Positions 26,672 through 37,000 of a stretch of 64,000 nucleotides of DNA are shown here, in pieces. Where the stretch lies: assembly GCA_964571725.1 (NCBI GenBank), contig CAZNDB010000001.1, forward strand, positions 1 through 64,000. Direction: 5' to 3'. The stretch is from UBA1369 sp964571725. GTDB taxonomy: Bacteria > Patescibacteriota > Gracilibacteria > UBA1369. The first letter of the stretch is position 1. Each line of letters starts with the position of its first letter. The translations under genes and the position numbers were made by a program. The notes below the pieces were generated by a model. That model made no database searches and was not told the DNA's origin. It saw only the letters and a list, made by a program, of their open reading frames with translations.

Positions 26672-26677
26672 CCTCCT
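26672..26677 (-). promoter_or_regulatory. Shine-Dalgarno sequence before an ATA codon
   Basis: AGGAGG on the minus strand, followed by 7 bases (AAATACA) and then ATA. It is one of the best ribosome binding sites in the window and decides the start of the M23 peptidase gene. Confidence 0.7.
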
Positions 26678-26779
26678 AATCCTCTTCACTTTCCGCTTCT
26701 CACGGTGAGGTGGAAATACCTCTACTTTTCCCTAGAACATCTCATTAAATCGCTTTCTAAAACACGCACTACAATCCCA

Positions 26780-26807
26780 ATCATAACAGAAACTGTAAAA
26801 AAATCAA
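26780..26807 (-). promoter_or_regulatory. Promoter of the M23 peptidase gene
   Basis: TTGATT (26802-26807) and TATGAT (26780-26785) with a 16-base spacer on the minus strand, between rpsR and the peptidase gene. The leader would be about 110 bases. A better -35 match, TTGACA, lies 11 bases further up, but its distance to TATGAT is too long. Confidence 0.5.
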
Positions 26808-26834
26808 CATTCTGTCAAGTTGGAAAGAAAACAG

Positions 26835-27050
26835 TTAGCGGACAAACTTCAGTAAACCCATGTGTCTGGCGCGCTTAATGGCCTGGGAGAGCATCTTCTG
26901 ATACTTCAGATTGACACCGGAATAATATCTGGCCACGATTTTTCCGTATTTGGAGACATATTTTCTCAGTAATTCGACATCCTTGTAGTCAATGTACTGT
27001 ACGCCATTAGCTGTAAATGGACATTTCTTGCTGTACTTGTTCTTTGCCAT
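26835..27050 (-). CDS. rpsR: 30S ribosomal protein bS18
   Basis: A 71-aa bS18, a platform protein that binds with bS6. Family features: KKCPFTANGVQYIDYKDVELL, then LRKYVSKYGKI and the basic end QAIKRARHMGLLKFV. It follows rpsF after 36 bases on the same strand. The usual ssb gene between rpsF and rpsR is not there. Confidence 0.97.
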   Translation of the reverse strand: MAKNKYSKKCPFTANGVQYIDYKDVELLRKYVSKYGKIVARYYSGVNLKYQKMLSQAIKRARHMGLLKFVR

Positions 27051-27086
27051 GTTGATGATTGATTATTTAATTGATTATCCGGCCGG

Positions 27087-27479
27087 TTAGGCCTTTTTTG
27101 CAGCTTCTTCTTTCAAAGCTTCCTTTTGGGCAACCTCTTCCGCATGCGAAGATTTGATATCCTCCAGCGATTTTGGTTCGTACTTGAGCGGCAACCGGAC
27201 TATCAAGTGTCTGATCACATCGGGGTCGAGCGTCAAACCGATTTCAAATTCTTTCAGTTTATCGCCTTCATAGGTGAAATCGAAAACCGAATAGTGACCC
27301 TTTTTATGACCTTTCATGGTATAAGCCAGGTCTCTTTCTCCCCAGATGTCTTCAAAAAAGATTTTACCGAACTTGGAAATCTGTTTCCGGATTGATTCAA
27401 GCCGCTTTTCAACGCCGGCCTGGCCGATTCCCGGATCTACGATCACCATTAATTCATACTTGCTTTCTAATTCCGCCAT
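27087..27479 (-). CDS. rpsF: 30S ribosomal protein bS6
   Basis: A 130-aa bS6. It begins KYELMVIVDPGIG and has WGERDLAYTMKGHKKGHYSVFDF, with the C-terminal Glu/Ala/Lys-rich tail (EEVAQKEALKEEAAKKA) common in this protein. It pairs with bS18 on the 30S platform. It heads a two-gene rpsF-rpsR operon, divergent from the unknown five-gene cluster at 27769. Confidence 0.97.
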   Translation of the reverse strand: MAELESKYELMVIVDPGIGQAGVEKRLESIRKQISKFGKIFFEDIWGERDLAYTMKGHKKGHYSVFDFTYEGDKLKEFEIGLTLDPDVIRHLIVRLPLKYEPKSLEDIKSSHAEEVAQKEALKEEAAKKA

Positions 27480-27715
27480 CTTTGTTTGGTTAAGAAATAA
27501 AATAGCCTTTCAGTAGCTTCCCAAACGCTGGTTTTTCCAGTTGGTACTAACCAAAAAGCACAAAGAAGCGTTGGCAATTTAGCAAACCCATACCCTAAAA
27601 GCAAGTTGATCTTGTTTTGACCGCCTCCGGCCGCCCTGCCAATTCACAAAAGGTATATAAAATAACAATTGGGTAAAAAAGCAATGGTATATTCCAGCGG
27701 GAGGGGCTGGCTGGC

Positions 27716-27744
27716 TTCAGAAAAGGGCCTTTTTATGCTAAAAT
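27716..27744 (+). promoter_or_regulatory. Possible promoter of the five-gene unknown cluster
   Basis: TAAAAT (27739-27744) preceded by TG one base before it (extended -10), with a weak TTCAGA 17 bases upstream. It ends 24 bases before the first ATG of the cluster at 27769. Confidence 0.35.
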
Positions 27745-27768
27745 AAAAGGATTAATTAAAGCCAAGTT

Positions 27769-28341
27769 ATGAAAAAAATTCCCACGGAAAATTTTCTGAC
27801 CAGACAGCGCGAACTTTATCATCCCTCCGTTTATGAGGAGAACCTGGAGGACAGCCATCCTTTTCCGGACTTCGACAAAGCTGCTTTTTCCTGGATCGCG
27901 CCGGAATACCTGCAGCATCCCAAAACCGTCAAATGGTGGGTAATCGCCGGTATTATCCTGCTTCTGGCTATGATCGCGGAGGCCTTCAGCGGTAACTGGA
28001 CCATGCTGGTTGCCACGATTGTGTTTGCCGGAGTTTATACCTACGTGCACACCTTCCGTCCACCCCGTCACACCAAAATCAATATTTCCGAACTGGGAAT
28101 CAAAATCGGTCACCGCAAAATTCCTTATGAAGCCCTTGAATCTTTCTGGATCATCTACGATCCGCCTTTAACCAAAAGTCTCTATTTTCGCCAGAAAAAC
28201 CAGCTGATTTCCGATCTGGTAATCGAACTTGAGGATCAGGATCCCCTGGAAATCAGGGCTTTCCTGGAAAAGTTTCTGGTGGAGGTGACGGGCGTCCAGC
28301 AACAGTTTACCGATGTTTTACTTCGACTTTTAAAACTCTAA
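27769..28341 (+). CDS. Two-helix membrane protein with PH-like domain
   Basis: A 190-aa protein, first of a five-gene plus-strand cluster. About 60 cytoplasmic residues lead to two adjacent membrane helices (about 62-80, WWVIAGIILLLAMIAEAF, and 83-102, WTMLVATIVFAGVYTYVHTF). A C-terminal beta-rich domain follows (NISELGIKIGHRKIPYEALESFWI...) ending in an amphipathic helix (DPLEIRAFLEKFLVEV). This resembles bacterial PH-like domains such as YcxB. The function is unknown. The stop is directly followed by the ATG of the next gene, with no spacing, so translation is probably coupled. Confidence 0.7.
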   Translation: MKKIPTENFLTRQRELYHPSVYEENLEDSHPFPDFDKAAFSWIAPEYLQHPKTVKWWVIAGIILLLAMIAEAFSGNWTMLVATIVFAGVYTYVHTFRPPRHTKINISELGIKIGHRKIPYEALESFWIIYDPPLTKSLYFRQKNQLISDLVIELEDQDPLEIRAFLEKFLVEVTGVQQQFTDVLLRLLKL

Positions 28342-29910
28342 ATGACTGTACAGCCACAACAACCAGAGCAACAACCATCCGGCCCGGAACAAAAACCTCC
28401 GGTTTCTCCACTCAAGCCCGAAACGCCCAAAGACGATCTGAGTGTGAAATTTGCCGAGTCCGTGGATGAGAAGACCAAAGCTTACGAGAAAAAAAGCGAA
28501 GAACAGGCCAAGAAATACAAAGCCCGCTGGTCTATCGCCGAAACCAAACAGATGTTGATCAGCGACCGGCACATTAACGAATTGCGCCGGGCCGCCGCCG
28601 CCAAGAAAAAAGAATTTGCCGATTTGCAGCCGGGTCTGAAGGCGGAAAGGTTTAACGTTTTATTGCAGCAGACCGAGCAGGAATTGTCGGACATCTATCT
28701 TCCCTACGAAAAAATTATCGATCACGTCCGCGGTCTGGACAAGCTGGACGAAGCCGAACTGGTAAAACTGGAAGCTTTGCTCAAAGCTCTCAACAAAATG
28801 AAGACCAGCCCGGAACTGGAAAAGCTTTTTCTGAAGGCCATGAGTAAAGAAAAACTGGATCCGAAGGAAATGCAGATGCTGGTGGCCAGAATCAATCCGG
28901 TGGATCTGAATCAGTCTCTGGAAAAGGGCAAAGCTGATGAGATATTCGAGGCCAGCCAGATCGGCGCCATTATCAGCGTGATGAGGGCCGACCAGAAAAT
29001 TGAATTGTTGGATGCCATCGTCGAAAGCAAGCCTCCGCAGGAGGTAAACAGTATTTTGAAAGTTTTGCTGGTTACGGGGCAAATCTCCAATGTCCAGCTG
29101 CTCTATTTGCTGGACAAAGGCAAAGTTCCTGAACCTTATGCCGGTGAATTGAGGAAGGAAATGGAAGGCGGCAAAATTCTGGAACAACAGGCCGAATACA
29201 ACAGAAAACTGGACCAACTGACTGACGTCAACAAGGGCCGCACCCCGGGCAACCCGCTCTCCAAAGCCGCGGGAGCACCGGCGGCTTTTGGACTGGCCGC
29301 TCTCTGGGGTGCGGCGGTCGCTCTGGTCAATTTTAAAATCAACATGGACTGGTCCAAGCCGCTGCAAAGCCTGGCCACCATCGGCACCTCTCCGCACTTT
29401 TTGCTGGGATTGGGAGCCATGGGAGTGGGCGTGGCCGGTACGGCCCCCATCGTGGCTCCGGAGACTTTTGACAAATACAAAGACAAAGCGGTTGATTTTT
29501 TCAGCGGCCCTGAAGCCAAAAAGGCCAAGGCGGACGCACGGGAAGCCAACCTGAAAGGATTTCTGGACGCCCAGCTGCAGAGAAACCCCTATCTGACCCG
29601 TTTTCTGACCGAACAGGAGGAAATAGCAGGAAAAAAGAAAACCGGTCTGGAAATCATTCATGACATCGTTGCCGATAAAAAGGCCCAGAACAAAGAAGTC
29701 CGTTTCGAAATCGAAGACCTGAAAGCCAGAGCCGGCTCCAAACAGCGTCAATGGCTGGACAGGGCTTACGGCGCGGAAGGGGGAAAGCAGATCAATCTGC
29801 AGGACAGCCTGCGCATGCTGATGGGAACTCTCTACCAGCTGAAAATGGATGATCCGGTTTCTTTGGAAAAAGCCGTACGCGAACTCAATATCAAACAGGG
29901 CATAGCCTAA
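28342..29910 (+). CDS. Coiled-coil membrane protein, unknown (cluster gene 2)
   Basis: A 522-aa protein that I do not recognise. The N-terminus is Pro/Gln-rich (MTVQPQQPEQQPSGPEQ). Residues 35-300 are highly charged and helical, with probable coiled coils. Two hydrophobic segments follow at about 313-333 (AAFGLAALWGAAVALVNFKI) and 353-372 (FLLGLGAMGVGVAGTAPIV). The last 150 residues are again charged and helical. The layout suggests a cytoplasmic scaffold anchored by a helical hairpin. It begins right at the stop of gene 1 and ends 3 bases before gene 3. Confidence 0.7.
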   Translation: MTVQPQQPEQQPSGPEQKPPVSPLKPETPKDDLSVKFAESVDEKTKAYEKKSEEQAKKYKARWSIAETKQMLISDRHINELRRAAAAKKKEFADLQPGLKAERFNVLLQQTEQELSDIYLPYEKIIDHVRGLDKLDEAELVKLEALLKALNKMKTSPELEKLFLKAMSKEKLDPKEMQMLVARINPVDLNQSLEKGKADEIFEASQIGAIISVMRADQKIELLDAIVESKPPQEVNSILKVLLVTGQISNVQLLYLLDKGKVPEPYAGELRKEMEGGKILEQQAEYNRKLDQLTDVNKGRTPGNPLSKAAGAPAAFGLAALWGAAVALVNFKINMDWSKPLQSLATIGTSPHFLLGLGAMGVGVAGTAPIVAPETFDKYKDKAVDFFSGPEAKKAKADAREANLKGFLDAQLQRNPYLTRFLTEQEEIAGKKKTGLEIIHDIVADKKAQNKEVRFEIEDLKARAGSKQRQWLDRAYGAEGGKQINLQDSLRMLMGTLYQLKMDDPVSLEKAVRELNIKQGIA

Positions 29911-29913
29911 ATT

Positions 29914-31689
29914 ATGGTCAATCAGATCGATCAACAATTCATCCAGAAATTAAACCTCCTGACCAAAGAGGTGCTGCGCGATGAAGCCAAATTTTACAGC
30001 CGCAACGACCAGCGTTTTTCCGTCCTGCATAACCGCATATTTTCCAAAACCAATCAGACCGGCTTTGCCGGACTGCCTGAAGAAGACCGCAAGAAGTTTA
30101 AAAAATATTTTTATATCGATGAAACCGGCACCACTCCGCGCCAGGACGTGCCTTTTGCCTCCAGCCCCGAGGAGCAGGCTTTTTTCTTTGATCAGTTCCG
30201 CAATCAGGTCCGCGCCTGCACTTACAATTTCGAGCGGATGGATTTCCTGAAACCCAATTTCAGCGATGAAAAAGATCAGGAACCGGATTTCAACGGAGCC
30301 CAGACCGATCTGTTGCTGAGGGGCGTGATTTATCCCCTGGTACACGGCTTGGAACAGAGAGAAATCTCACTGGTGGAGCAAAGGAAAACCGCCGTTGCGG
30401 CAACTCCCGAGGCCGGTTCTGCCCGCACCAATCCCTATGAAGGGCTGGGAGACAAAATTCTGGTCAAAGGAATATCCGGTGAATTTGATGCGGTTTTGAC
30501 TTTCGATCAGCTTCAGGAAATTTCCGATATGGAAAAAGAAATACGTAAAAAGGGACTTCCTGAGGATCAGGTTGTCCGGCTTTTAAAAGAATATGTCCAA
30601 GGCAGATTCCCTCAACTCTATCTGGATGAACAGGGGAAAATTACTACTTTTCTGGGAGCGGAAGGCATCTCGGCCACGGCTCTGGAAAAACAAAAAGGCC
30701 TAAATCTGCAAATTCGATCGGTCGGCGAATTACTGACGGAAATGAAAGCCAGACAGGGACGAAAATTGCAGTATCAGGCCATCAACGCCGGTAATGGCAC
30801 ACTGGGGTTTTCCGCGGCCACTCTGCCGCTTGCCGGCGGCGCTTTGGGATATGCCCCCTCATTATTCCAGGTCAATTTAGGTTCCGGCGAAAGTACCCTT
30901 CTGGAGGGGATGTCCATGTCGGTAACGGCAGGCGGAGAACAGAATGCGGTGTTTTTTCTGACGGATAATCAGGGCGCCACTGCCAGGATTTCAGCGGACG
31001 TAACCGAAGACCGCATCAGCGGTAATGAGAATCTGGGCATTTCCATTTACGACAATCCCGAAAAAGACGATCCCAATAACCCCAAAATTGTACTGGCCCA
31101 GGAAGATTTGCCGCTTCTGAGTATTCCTTTAAGGCCGCTTTATCAAAGATTGCAGCAGACGGGACAATACCGGCCGGATCAGGGGAAAACGGTAATTATG
31201 AAAATTCCCGCAGACACCAAGCTGCCGGAAATTCCCGAGACCTTCGAACCCAGCGTGGAAAGCGGCGGACAGCCGCCCCAACCCGAAGAAAACCCTCCGG
31301 TCGGGGTTTCTTATACTACCGCCGGAGCTGCCGACCGCTATATCATCAATTTCAGCAGACAGAAAACTCCTTCCACCCGTACGGCACCGGGAACCCGCCA
31401 ACGGGCTTATGAACGTAAAACTCAACCAAAAATCTCCAATGAACCGGCACCCCGTTCTTCCCGGGAGACAGAGGCCCCCGCTTCGCGCCCCGCGGCCCCC
31501 GGACGGCCGGCAGCAGCTACCGCGCAGGGCGGAAGAAAAGCAGCTACGGAGCAAACCACTGCCCAGACTCCCGCAGCCAAACCCAAAAGTATGTTTCCCA
31601 AAATCGCACTGGCCGTAGGCCTGCCGATTGCGGGCGTTGGGGCTTCAATTTTCGGAGCCGCTATCAAGATTTTCACCAATTTTCCATGA
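29914..31689 (+). CDS. Tail-anchored protein, unknown (cluster gene 3)
   Basis: A 591-aa protein of unknown family. Residues 1-160 are charged and helical. The middle (about 170-450) is a mixed globular region with beta-rich parts (KIVLAQEDLPLLSIPLRPLY). Residues 455-555 form a Pro/Ala/Arg/Thr-rich linker. A single C-terminal membrane helix (about 562-588, FPKIALAVGLPIAGVGASIF) ends the protein, so it is probably tail anchored with the bulk in the cytoplasm. Its stop overlaps the start of gene 4 as ATGA at 31686-31689, a sign of coupled expression and a shared complex. Confidence 0.7.
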   Translation: MVNQIDQQFIQKLNLLTKEVLRDEAKFYSRNDQRFSVLHNRIFSKTNQTGFAGLPEEDRKKFKKYFYIDETGTTPRQDVPFASSPEEQAFFFDQFRNQVRACTYNFERMDFLKPNFSDEKDQEPDFNGAQTDLLLRGVIYPLVHGLEQREISLVEQRKTAVAATPEAGSARTNPYEGLGDKILVKGISGEFDAVLTFDQLQEISDMEKEIRKKGLPEDQVVRLLKEYVQGRFPQLYLDEQGKITTFLGAEGISATALEKQKGLNLQIRSVGELLTEMKARQGRKLQYQAINAGNGTLGFSAATLPLAGGALGYAPSLFQVNLGSGESTLLEGMSMSVTAGGEQNAVFFLTDNQGATARISADVTEDRISGNENLGISIYDNPEKDDPNNPKIVLAQEDLPLLSIPLRPLYQRLQQTGQYRPDQGKTVIMKIPADTKLPEIPETFEPSVESGGQPPQPEENPPVGVSYTTAGAADRYIINFSRQKTPSTRTAPGTRQRAYERKTQPKISNEPAPRSSRETEAPASRPAAPGRPAAATAQGGRKAATEQTTAQTPAAKPKSMFPKIALAVGLPIAGVGASIFGAAIKIFTNFP

Positions 31690-34013
31690 ATATAAAAAAT
31701 AAAAAACTAGTTATGCCCAGAATCAGATATAAACTGATCGGCCTTCTGGCGGTGGTCTTGATAGCCATGCCACTATTGGCCCAGGCGGCGGCAGGAGAGG
31801 ATTTTAGCAAAGCGGTACAGGGGGTGTTTGACTTCTTCGTGTTAATTTTAAACGGTTTACAGGCCGCTCTTTGGCCTGTGCTGCTCTTAACCGGCGGATT
31901 ATTGAATAATGATTTACTGTTTAGCGGCGGCATGCAGACCATGCTGCTCAATATCTGGACGGCCATCCGTGACTTCGTAAACATCATATTTGTTCTGGGG
32001 CTGCTGTTTGTCGCCATCTATAACATCATCGGCTTGGCGCCGGATGATTATTCAATTCCCAAAGTGTTGCCCAAAATCGCGATTGGCCTCATCGCCGTTA
32101 ATTTTTCTTTTCTGATGTGTAAAGTGGTGCTGGACGTCGTAAACGTAACCACCACGGCCATCTTTTCGGTCCCCCTGGCCTCCAGTGCCCTGGCAAAATA
32201 TCAGGACCCTTTGCAGCAAGACGAATTGTCCAAGAAGGTCTGCGAAAATATCATGAATATGGAGGGGATGGATGAAGAGACCATGAAAAAAAATCCCTAT
32301 TGTGAAAAAGATCCGTCCGCCGGAGCAGGTGCCGGTAGCGGACAAACCACTTCCACTGCCCAAAAAGCCAAATATGTTTTAAACAATGCCGGTAAGGCCT
32401 TTTTCAGTACCTTCAATTCCCGCAACGCCGCCATGGTAATGGCCATCGAACTGATGGAAATCACGACCGTGCAAGAGGTGCCCAAGAACGTGGATGGTCT
32501 TAAGAAGCTGGCCATCAACGCCATTTTCTCCCTGATCTTCATGGTGATTTATGCCAGTGCTTTTGTCGCGCTGTTTGTCACCATGCTGGTGCGCGTGATC
32601 GTACTCTGGATCACCATCGCGCTGATGCCGCTTTCCTTTTTAAAAATTTCATTCGGTCAGAAAGTGGAAAAAATGATGGGAGAAAACGATCCGATGACCC
32701 TCTTTTTCGGTCACGCGCTGGTACCGATCAAGGTGGCCGTGGTTTTAACCATAGGCATGATCATGATTACCCAGTTGAAGCAGATGGTGCCGGGTATCAC
32801 CTATTCCACCGATCCCAAAATGCTGGGAGCCATCACTTCAAATATGAGCAGCCTTCAGTCAATCATGGCCAGTCTGGCCACAGCCGCCTTTATCTGGATT
32901 GCGGCTTTTGAGGCCATGAAAGGGACAAAAGCTTCCACTTTTGTCGATACTTATATCAAAAAACCGGTTCAGGATTTTGGCATGAATGTGGCCAAACTGC
33001 CTCTCTACGCGCCCATTTTGCCAACCGGTAAAGGTAAAGATAAAGTCGGTCTGGCTTTCCTGACCGCTGGAATTGCCGGCGGGGGAGGGTTGGGAGAAAT
33101 GCTCAGGAAAAAGGATCAGGAGTATCTGGCTATGAGCGGTAACAAAGAGGGCGCCGCGGCCAAGGCTTTGGAAGGGGCGAACAGTGCCAAAGACGCTGAG
33201 AAGAAAATAGCCACTCTGATCGTGGAAGCAAATCATAGCGTGCTGCCGGAGAATCAGAAATTGATGTATGCCCAGTTTGATAAATGGAAAGAGCTCAAGA
33301 CCATGAGACCTCCAGGCACCCCGGGTATGGAAACCATGGATAAATTCCTGGCTGCCCTGAAGGAAGGGAAAGTCACCAAAGAGCAGATGGAAGCCTTTTA
33401 TAAAGCCAACCCCACCCGGTTGCAGCCAACCGACATGGCACGGGAAAGCGCGGTCGCCGCGGCCGACAAGGCCATCTCAGCTGCCGGTCCCGCAGTCGGA
33501 GGAACCCCTGTGGAAAAATTGGGCGAGGCTGCCAAGCTTTTGAAAACAAAGAAAGAAGCCTTGGCCAAAGCTGATACTCCCGAAAAAGCAGCTTCCCTCA
33601 GGGCAGAAGTAGAAAAATTGACCCAGCAGGTGACCGCACTCACAGCTTTGTTCAATGACAGGGCTACCAAGGACAACATTAAGGAGAGCAGAGTTGGTGA
33701 GGGAGCCGCAACCACCATCAATCCGACCCAGGCTGGTTACATCAAAGAAGCTTACGACAAAGCAACGCAGGGCATGGAACAGAAAGACAAAGATCAGGTA
33801 ACCGAGTCCTTGATCAGAAGAGTCCAGTCATCTCTGGAGGTTCCCACAGAGCAGGCAAAAAATATTGTAAACAATATCATCAATCCTTCTGCCAATCCTG
33901 CTCCTGACACTACCGCAGCAGCCTCCACTGCCGCCAATTCTGCCCCGGCAGGTACCAACACCCCCCCGCCCGGCGCTCCCCCAGGCCCCGTTCCACCCGC
34001 CGGCACTCCCTAA
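31686..34013 (+). CDS. VirB6/TrbL-like polytopic protein (cluster gene 4)
   Basis: A 775-aa protein. A signal-like helix (about 15-36, IGLLAVVLIAMPLLAQAAAG) is followed by helices near 50-75, 88-118 and 125-155, a loop of about 110 residues with paired cysteines (KKVCENIM and NPYCEK), and a second block of helices at about 275-325, 340-360 and 395-415. The segment VTMLVRVIVLWITIALMPLSFL resembles the core of VirB6/TrbL channel proteins of type IV secretion. The last 350 residues are soluble, Ala/Lys-rich and helical, ending in a Pro-rich tail. No secretion ATPase is in this window. The VirB6-like call is by pattern, not search. Confidence 0.6.
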   Translation: MNIKNKKLVMPRIRYKLIGLLAVVLIAMPLLAQAAAGEDFSKAVQGVFDFFVLILNGLQAALWPVLLLTGGLLNNDLLFSGGMQTMLLNIWTAIRDFVNIIFVLGLLFVAIYNIIGLAPDDYSIPKVLPKIAIGLIAVNFSFLMCKVVLDVVNVTTTAIFSVPLASSALAKYQDPLQQDELSKKVCENIMNMEGMDEETMKKNPYCEKDPSAGAGAGSGQTTSTAQKAKYVLNNAGKAFFSTFNSRNAAMVMAIELMEITTVQEVPKNVDGLKKLAINAIFSLIFMVIYASAFVALFVTMLVRVIVLWITIALMPLSFLKISFGQKVEKMMGENDPMTLFFGHALVPIKVAVVLTIGMIMITQLKQMVPGITYSTDPKMLGAITSNMSSLQSIMASLATAAFIWIAAFEAMKGTKASTFVDTYIKKPVQDFGMNVAKLPLYAPILPTGKGKDKVGLAFLTAGIAGGGGLGEMLRKKDQEYLAMSGNKEGAAAKALEGANSAKDAEKKIATLIVEANHSVLPENQKLMYAQFDKWKELKTMRPPGTPGMETMDKFLAALKEGKVTKEQMEAFYKANPTRLQPTDMARESAVAAADKAISAAGPAVGGTPVEKLGEAAKLLKTKKEALAKADTPEKAASLRAEVEKLTQQVTALTALFNDRATKDNIKESRVGEGAATTINPTQAGYIKEAYDKATQGMEQKDKDQVTESLIRRVQSSLEVPTEQAKNIVNNIINPSANPAPDTTAAASTAANSAPAGTNTPPPGAPPGPVPPAGTP

Positions 34014-34072
34014 TTGACAAATAATAAGAATATAGAATAAAATAACACAAATCCGCGTAATCCGCTCCCACA

Positions 34073-37000
34073 ATGGCAAATCCCCGAAGAGGAAGTAGAC
34101 CACAACCAGGCCGGAACAACACCAATCACCTTGCAGATGAGAGCACGGGAGAAGAGAGATTGCCCGTAATGCCAGAGGAAACAACTGAAGACACCGCTCA
34201 AACCAGAAAGAAAATCACCTCTATACCCGCAGAATCGGTGGAAGTTACGGAGCAAGTCTCCGCTGAGATCAATCGGGATGTCACGGCTTTGGTGCAGGGC
34301 TTGATCGGATTAAAAAAGATTTATGCCGCCAACGACAATAACGAGACCATGGAAGCCTTTTTGGAAAGCAACCGCGAGACCATTGAAAATCTGTTGCAAT
34401 TTGACGTAAAAACAATTTACTCGGCGCTGGAAAAAAACGCCGTAAAGAGAAATCTTCTCTACAAGTCCTTGATAGAAGACAAGGTGATTTCCCAGAAAGA
34501 AAAAGAGCAGCTGCTGGGCATCGTTTCCAACGGGCCGTTTCTGCAGTTTATCAGAAAACTGGGGAAAGCCTCCCCCAGGCGCCCGACCCCGCTTACGCAG
34601 GACGAGCAGGATAATTTGTCCAATGCCACCATAGACACTTTGCCCGGCCTGATTCAGGAATTACAGGCGGCCAACAAAATTACTGCCGCAGAGGGACAAA
34701 AATTAATCTCACTTGGACCCAAAACCGACCAGCAGCTCAGCCTGGCCCGCGACCAGGTTCTGGCCAAAATTAAGAGCTATGATCTGGCCGCCCGCACTTC
34801 CTATGCCGACCAATATCAGAAATTAAATAAGAAAGAACAAGAGTTGACCGGACAATTTGATCAATACAGACAACAGTTCAATGACATAGTTCCTAAGCTG
34901 GTTGCGGAAATTCAGAATGCTTATGACCGGATGGAAGAAGGCAAATACAAGGATCAGCGGGTCCGCGAGCTGACCAGAGAAACCGGACTACCGATTAAAA
35001 AAGGCCAGATTTTATGGGCCCGGGACGTTGTTAACGGCCGGCCCGGTCCGGAAAAAAACACCCGTCTGGAAATCAAAGACATAACCTTTGGCGGCACGGA
35101 ATTGGACGCCTCCCTCCCGCCGGGATCTCAGGTTTTGCAGCCGTCATCCGAACCTTTTGTGACTTTCACCGCCCAAGCCGGAGCAGGGGCTGCTCCCGAA
35201 GAATACAAACTTTCCGCCTCCAGTTTTAACAAATGGCTGGTGGATAATCAGGTCACCGAAAAATTCGAAACAATGGAGTCTCTGGAGGAATCATTGGGCC
35301 TGAAAGACATCATCAAACCCGGACAAAGCTTTTCTTATCTGGATCCCGATAAAGCCGGAGCCAGACCGCTTGACGGTGCTGACGCTGCCGCCAATAACAA
35401 CAACGATTTCAACACGGTTAGCATTATCATGGTTGAAAACGGTCAAATCTATCTTAATCATCCGGTCAGAATCAACACCAATCTGAATGGCGGATCGGGG
35501 CAGGTGGCCGCCAGAACCGCCAAAATGGATTTCGGAGAATTTGCCCGCTGGTACAGAAAATTCGTGGCCGCCCCCGAGGTGGTTGATTTGGAAAAGCTGG
35601 ATCATATACTGGAACAGCATCATCAAAAATTATTGGCCCAAATGGGCTGGCCCGAGGATCACGGCGCCCCCATCAGTCTGTCCAAAGGGGAATTTCCGCT
35701 TTATTTGATTTCCGCTTATTTTGGGAATCAGTTCCCGCCAATCGCGGTATCCGGAGTTGAAGACGGTTTGATCAAATTTGAATCAGGAGAAACGCTGTCT
35801 CCCGCGGATTTTTTACGCCTTGTTAATGAAAACGGTTTAACCAGGCCCTCTGCCGGGCAGCTGCAAGAGCTGCAAGCGGAAGCCACCGGCAAACGGGACA
35901 AAGCTCAGATGGCCAAACTGGATCAGATAGCCGCACAAAAAAATCTGGCCCCCGATTCACATTCAGTTAAACCTTCCGGCCACAAAGAAAGCGGAAAAAC
36001 GTCGACCTCGATGGGATTCTGGCCCAGAATCAAAGAATTTTGGGACAACACCCATATTCTGAGTCTGATGGAAATGTATCATTTGTTCTGGAAAGCACCG
36101 GTGGAAAGAGTAAAGGAATGGCTGAAAGATAAATCCGAGAGAAGAGAATACGCTGTGGGGAAACATTTTTTCAAAGGCTTTCCCGACTACGGAGGGTTGA
36201 GCGATCTGTCCAAAACTTATGAGGACAAGCTGACCGGCAAATTTGCCGAGGACGTCAAAAAAACAGAAGAGTTCTTCGACAAAAACTACACCAGCAAGCA
36301 GGTTTTTGAAGCTCTTTATACCGCTCCCAACAAAGCCGTACTGAGAGCAGGACTGCAGTATCTGACCAAAAGAGGTTTGTTGCGCTGGGAGGACGACAAG
36401 CGTTTATGGAACATTTTAAATACTCATTTAAAAGGATTTACCTATCCGGAGAAGTTCCACCAGAAATTGGGCAAAAATTATGTGGCCATTGCGGGTGACG
36501 AGGCTCCCAAAAAACTGGCTGGCAACCTGGATATCTACGACCAGTGCCGGGCCATGATCGACGGACAATGGGGAACCGGTACCTATGACGGACTGAACAG
36601 TACCAACGAACGGGAGTATCAAAACAAAAAGAAGGAAACCCAGGACAAAATCCATCAGGAATATGAATACAGAGGGGGCATCGGCAACGCTCTTAAACAG
36701 ATGCTCTATGACTGGGAGCAGGGGGTTGACGTAAAGCAGGCGGAATTCGACGGACTATTGTCCCAGGCTACTTTGTTAACGGAAATTTCCGCGGAACAAG
36801 CCATGTTTATTCTGGTCTCAGCCTTTTCCATAAAAAATAAAAACGGGCAGACCATCATCGGCAATTCCAAACTAAATTCCTATATTCCCTATCTGACCAA
36901 ACATCAGATGTTTTTTTATTTTACGCAAAATTTCCCCGTGCTGGACGAACAGGGGAATCCTGTAATGGAGGCTGATGGCATTTCGCCCAAAAAGAAAAAG

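Noticed and set aside
28660..29937. 425-codon minus-strand frame
   Set aside because: It is antisense to cluster gene 2, which has coding composition, tight spacing to its neighbours and predicted helices; the antisense product is Phe and Gln rich without structure.
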